Assembly (NCBI GenBank): GCA_937914965.1
Contig: CALGIY010000083.1
Coordinates: 1 to 5,168, forward strand
Direction: 5' to 3'
From: an uncultured Thermoanaerobacteraceae bacterium
Lineage (GTDB): Bacteria; Bacillota; DSM-12270; Thermacetogeniales; Thermacetogeniaceae
Length of the DNA stretch: 5,168 nucleotides
Shown: positions 5,135-5,168 of the stretch, in pieces
Position numbering within the stretch: position 1 is the stretch's first letter
Layout: each line of letters opens with the position of its first letter
The notes under the pieces: model-generated
Databases searched by the model: none
What the model was told of the DNA's origin: nothing
The model's input: the letters and a program-made list of their open reading frames with translations, nothing else
Position numbers and translations under genes: made by a program

Positions 5135-5168
5135 ATGCCTTTTCTTAATCGAATGGGCAATAAAACAA

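Larger units (their letters stand above)
2754..5168 (-). mobile_element. IS21-family insertion sequence, right end outside window
   Basis: Two minus-strand genes, an istA-type DDE transposase followed 28 nt later by an istB-type AAA+ helper, define an IS21-family element. Its left terminus is placed at TGCATATTCCG starting at 2754: IS21 ends usually begin with TG, and the two tandem 21-bp repeats expected of multiple transposase-binding sites start 5 bp further in. The right terminus is not visible. Only 34 bp lie upstream of istA and they contain no copy of the terminal repeat, so the end must be past 5168. The 2.4 kb present fits the usual 2-2.5 kb of the family. Both genes are uninterrupted, so the element may be active. 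The transposase region is more GC-rich than the flanking mob DNA, consistent with separate origin. Target duplication cannot be checked. Confidence 0.85.

Overview
The window looks like Bacteroidota accessory DNA (Bacteroides, Parabacteroides or a sphingobacterial relative; the genus cannot be fixed). The evidence is the protein families: a BfmA/BtgA-type mobilization protein, a DUF5712/BtgB-like relaxase candidate and two small wing-helix/HTH proteins of the kind carried on Bacteroidota mobilizable islands. Most starts lack a Shine-Dalgarno, which is also usual for this phylum. No rRNA, tRNA, CRISPR array or resistance gene was seen.

Layout. Positions 1-144 hold the last 47 codons of an unidentified plus-strand gene. 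A 132-bp gap follows (145-276) with overlapping inverted repeats. Positions 277-2401 are a compact four-gene plus-strand operon: an excisionase-like HTH protein, a small winged-helix-like protein, a ribbon-helix-helix mobilization accessory protein, and a relaxase-like protein. The first three genes are joined by two identical 8-nt overlaps, and the relaxase follows after 8 nt. Positions 2402-2753 have no conventional gene. They carry a series of inverted repeats (the largest spans 2491-2566), a possible 30-codon ORF running into that palindrome, and a short minus-strand coding-like fragment that abuts the IS. From about 2754 to the right edge lies an IS21-family insertion sequence on the minus strand (istA then istB), with tandem terminal repeats at its left end and its right end just outside the window.

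How it fits together. The operon looks like the DNA-processing module of a mobilizable element: the RHH protein would bind oriT and assist the relaxase, and the two upstream small proteins probably regulate the module or excision. No integrase, coupling protein or mating-pair gene is visible, so transfer would need functions in trans or outside the window. The IS21 element appears to be a later, compositionally distinct (more GC-rich) insertion next to the mob module, possibly into the 3' end of a convergent gene. The most notable unexplained parts are the two palindrome-rich segments flanking the operon, either of which could be oriT.
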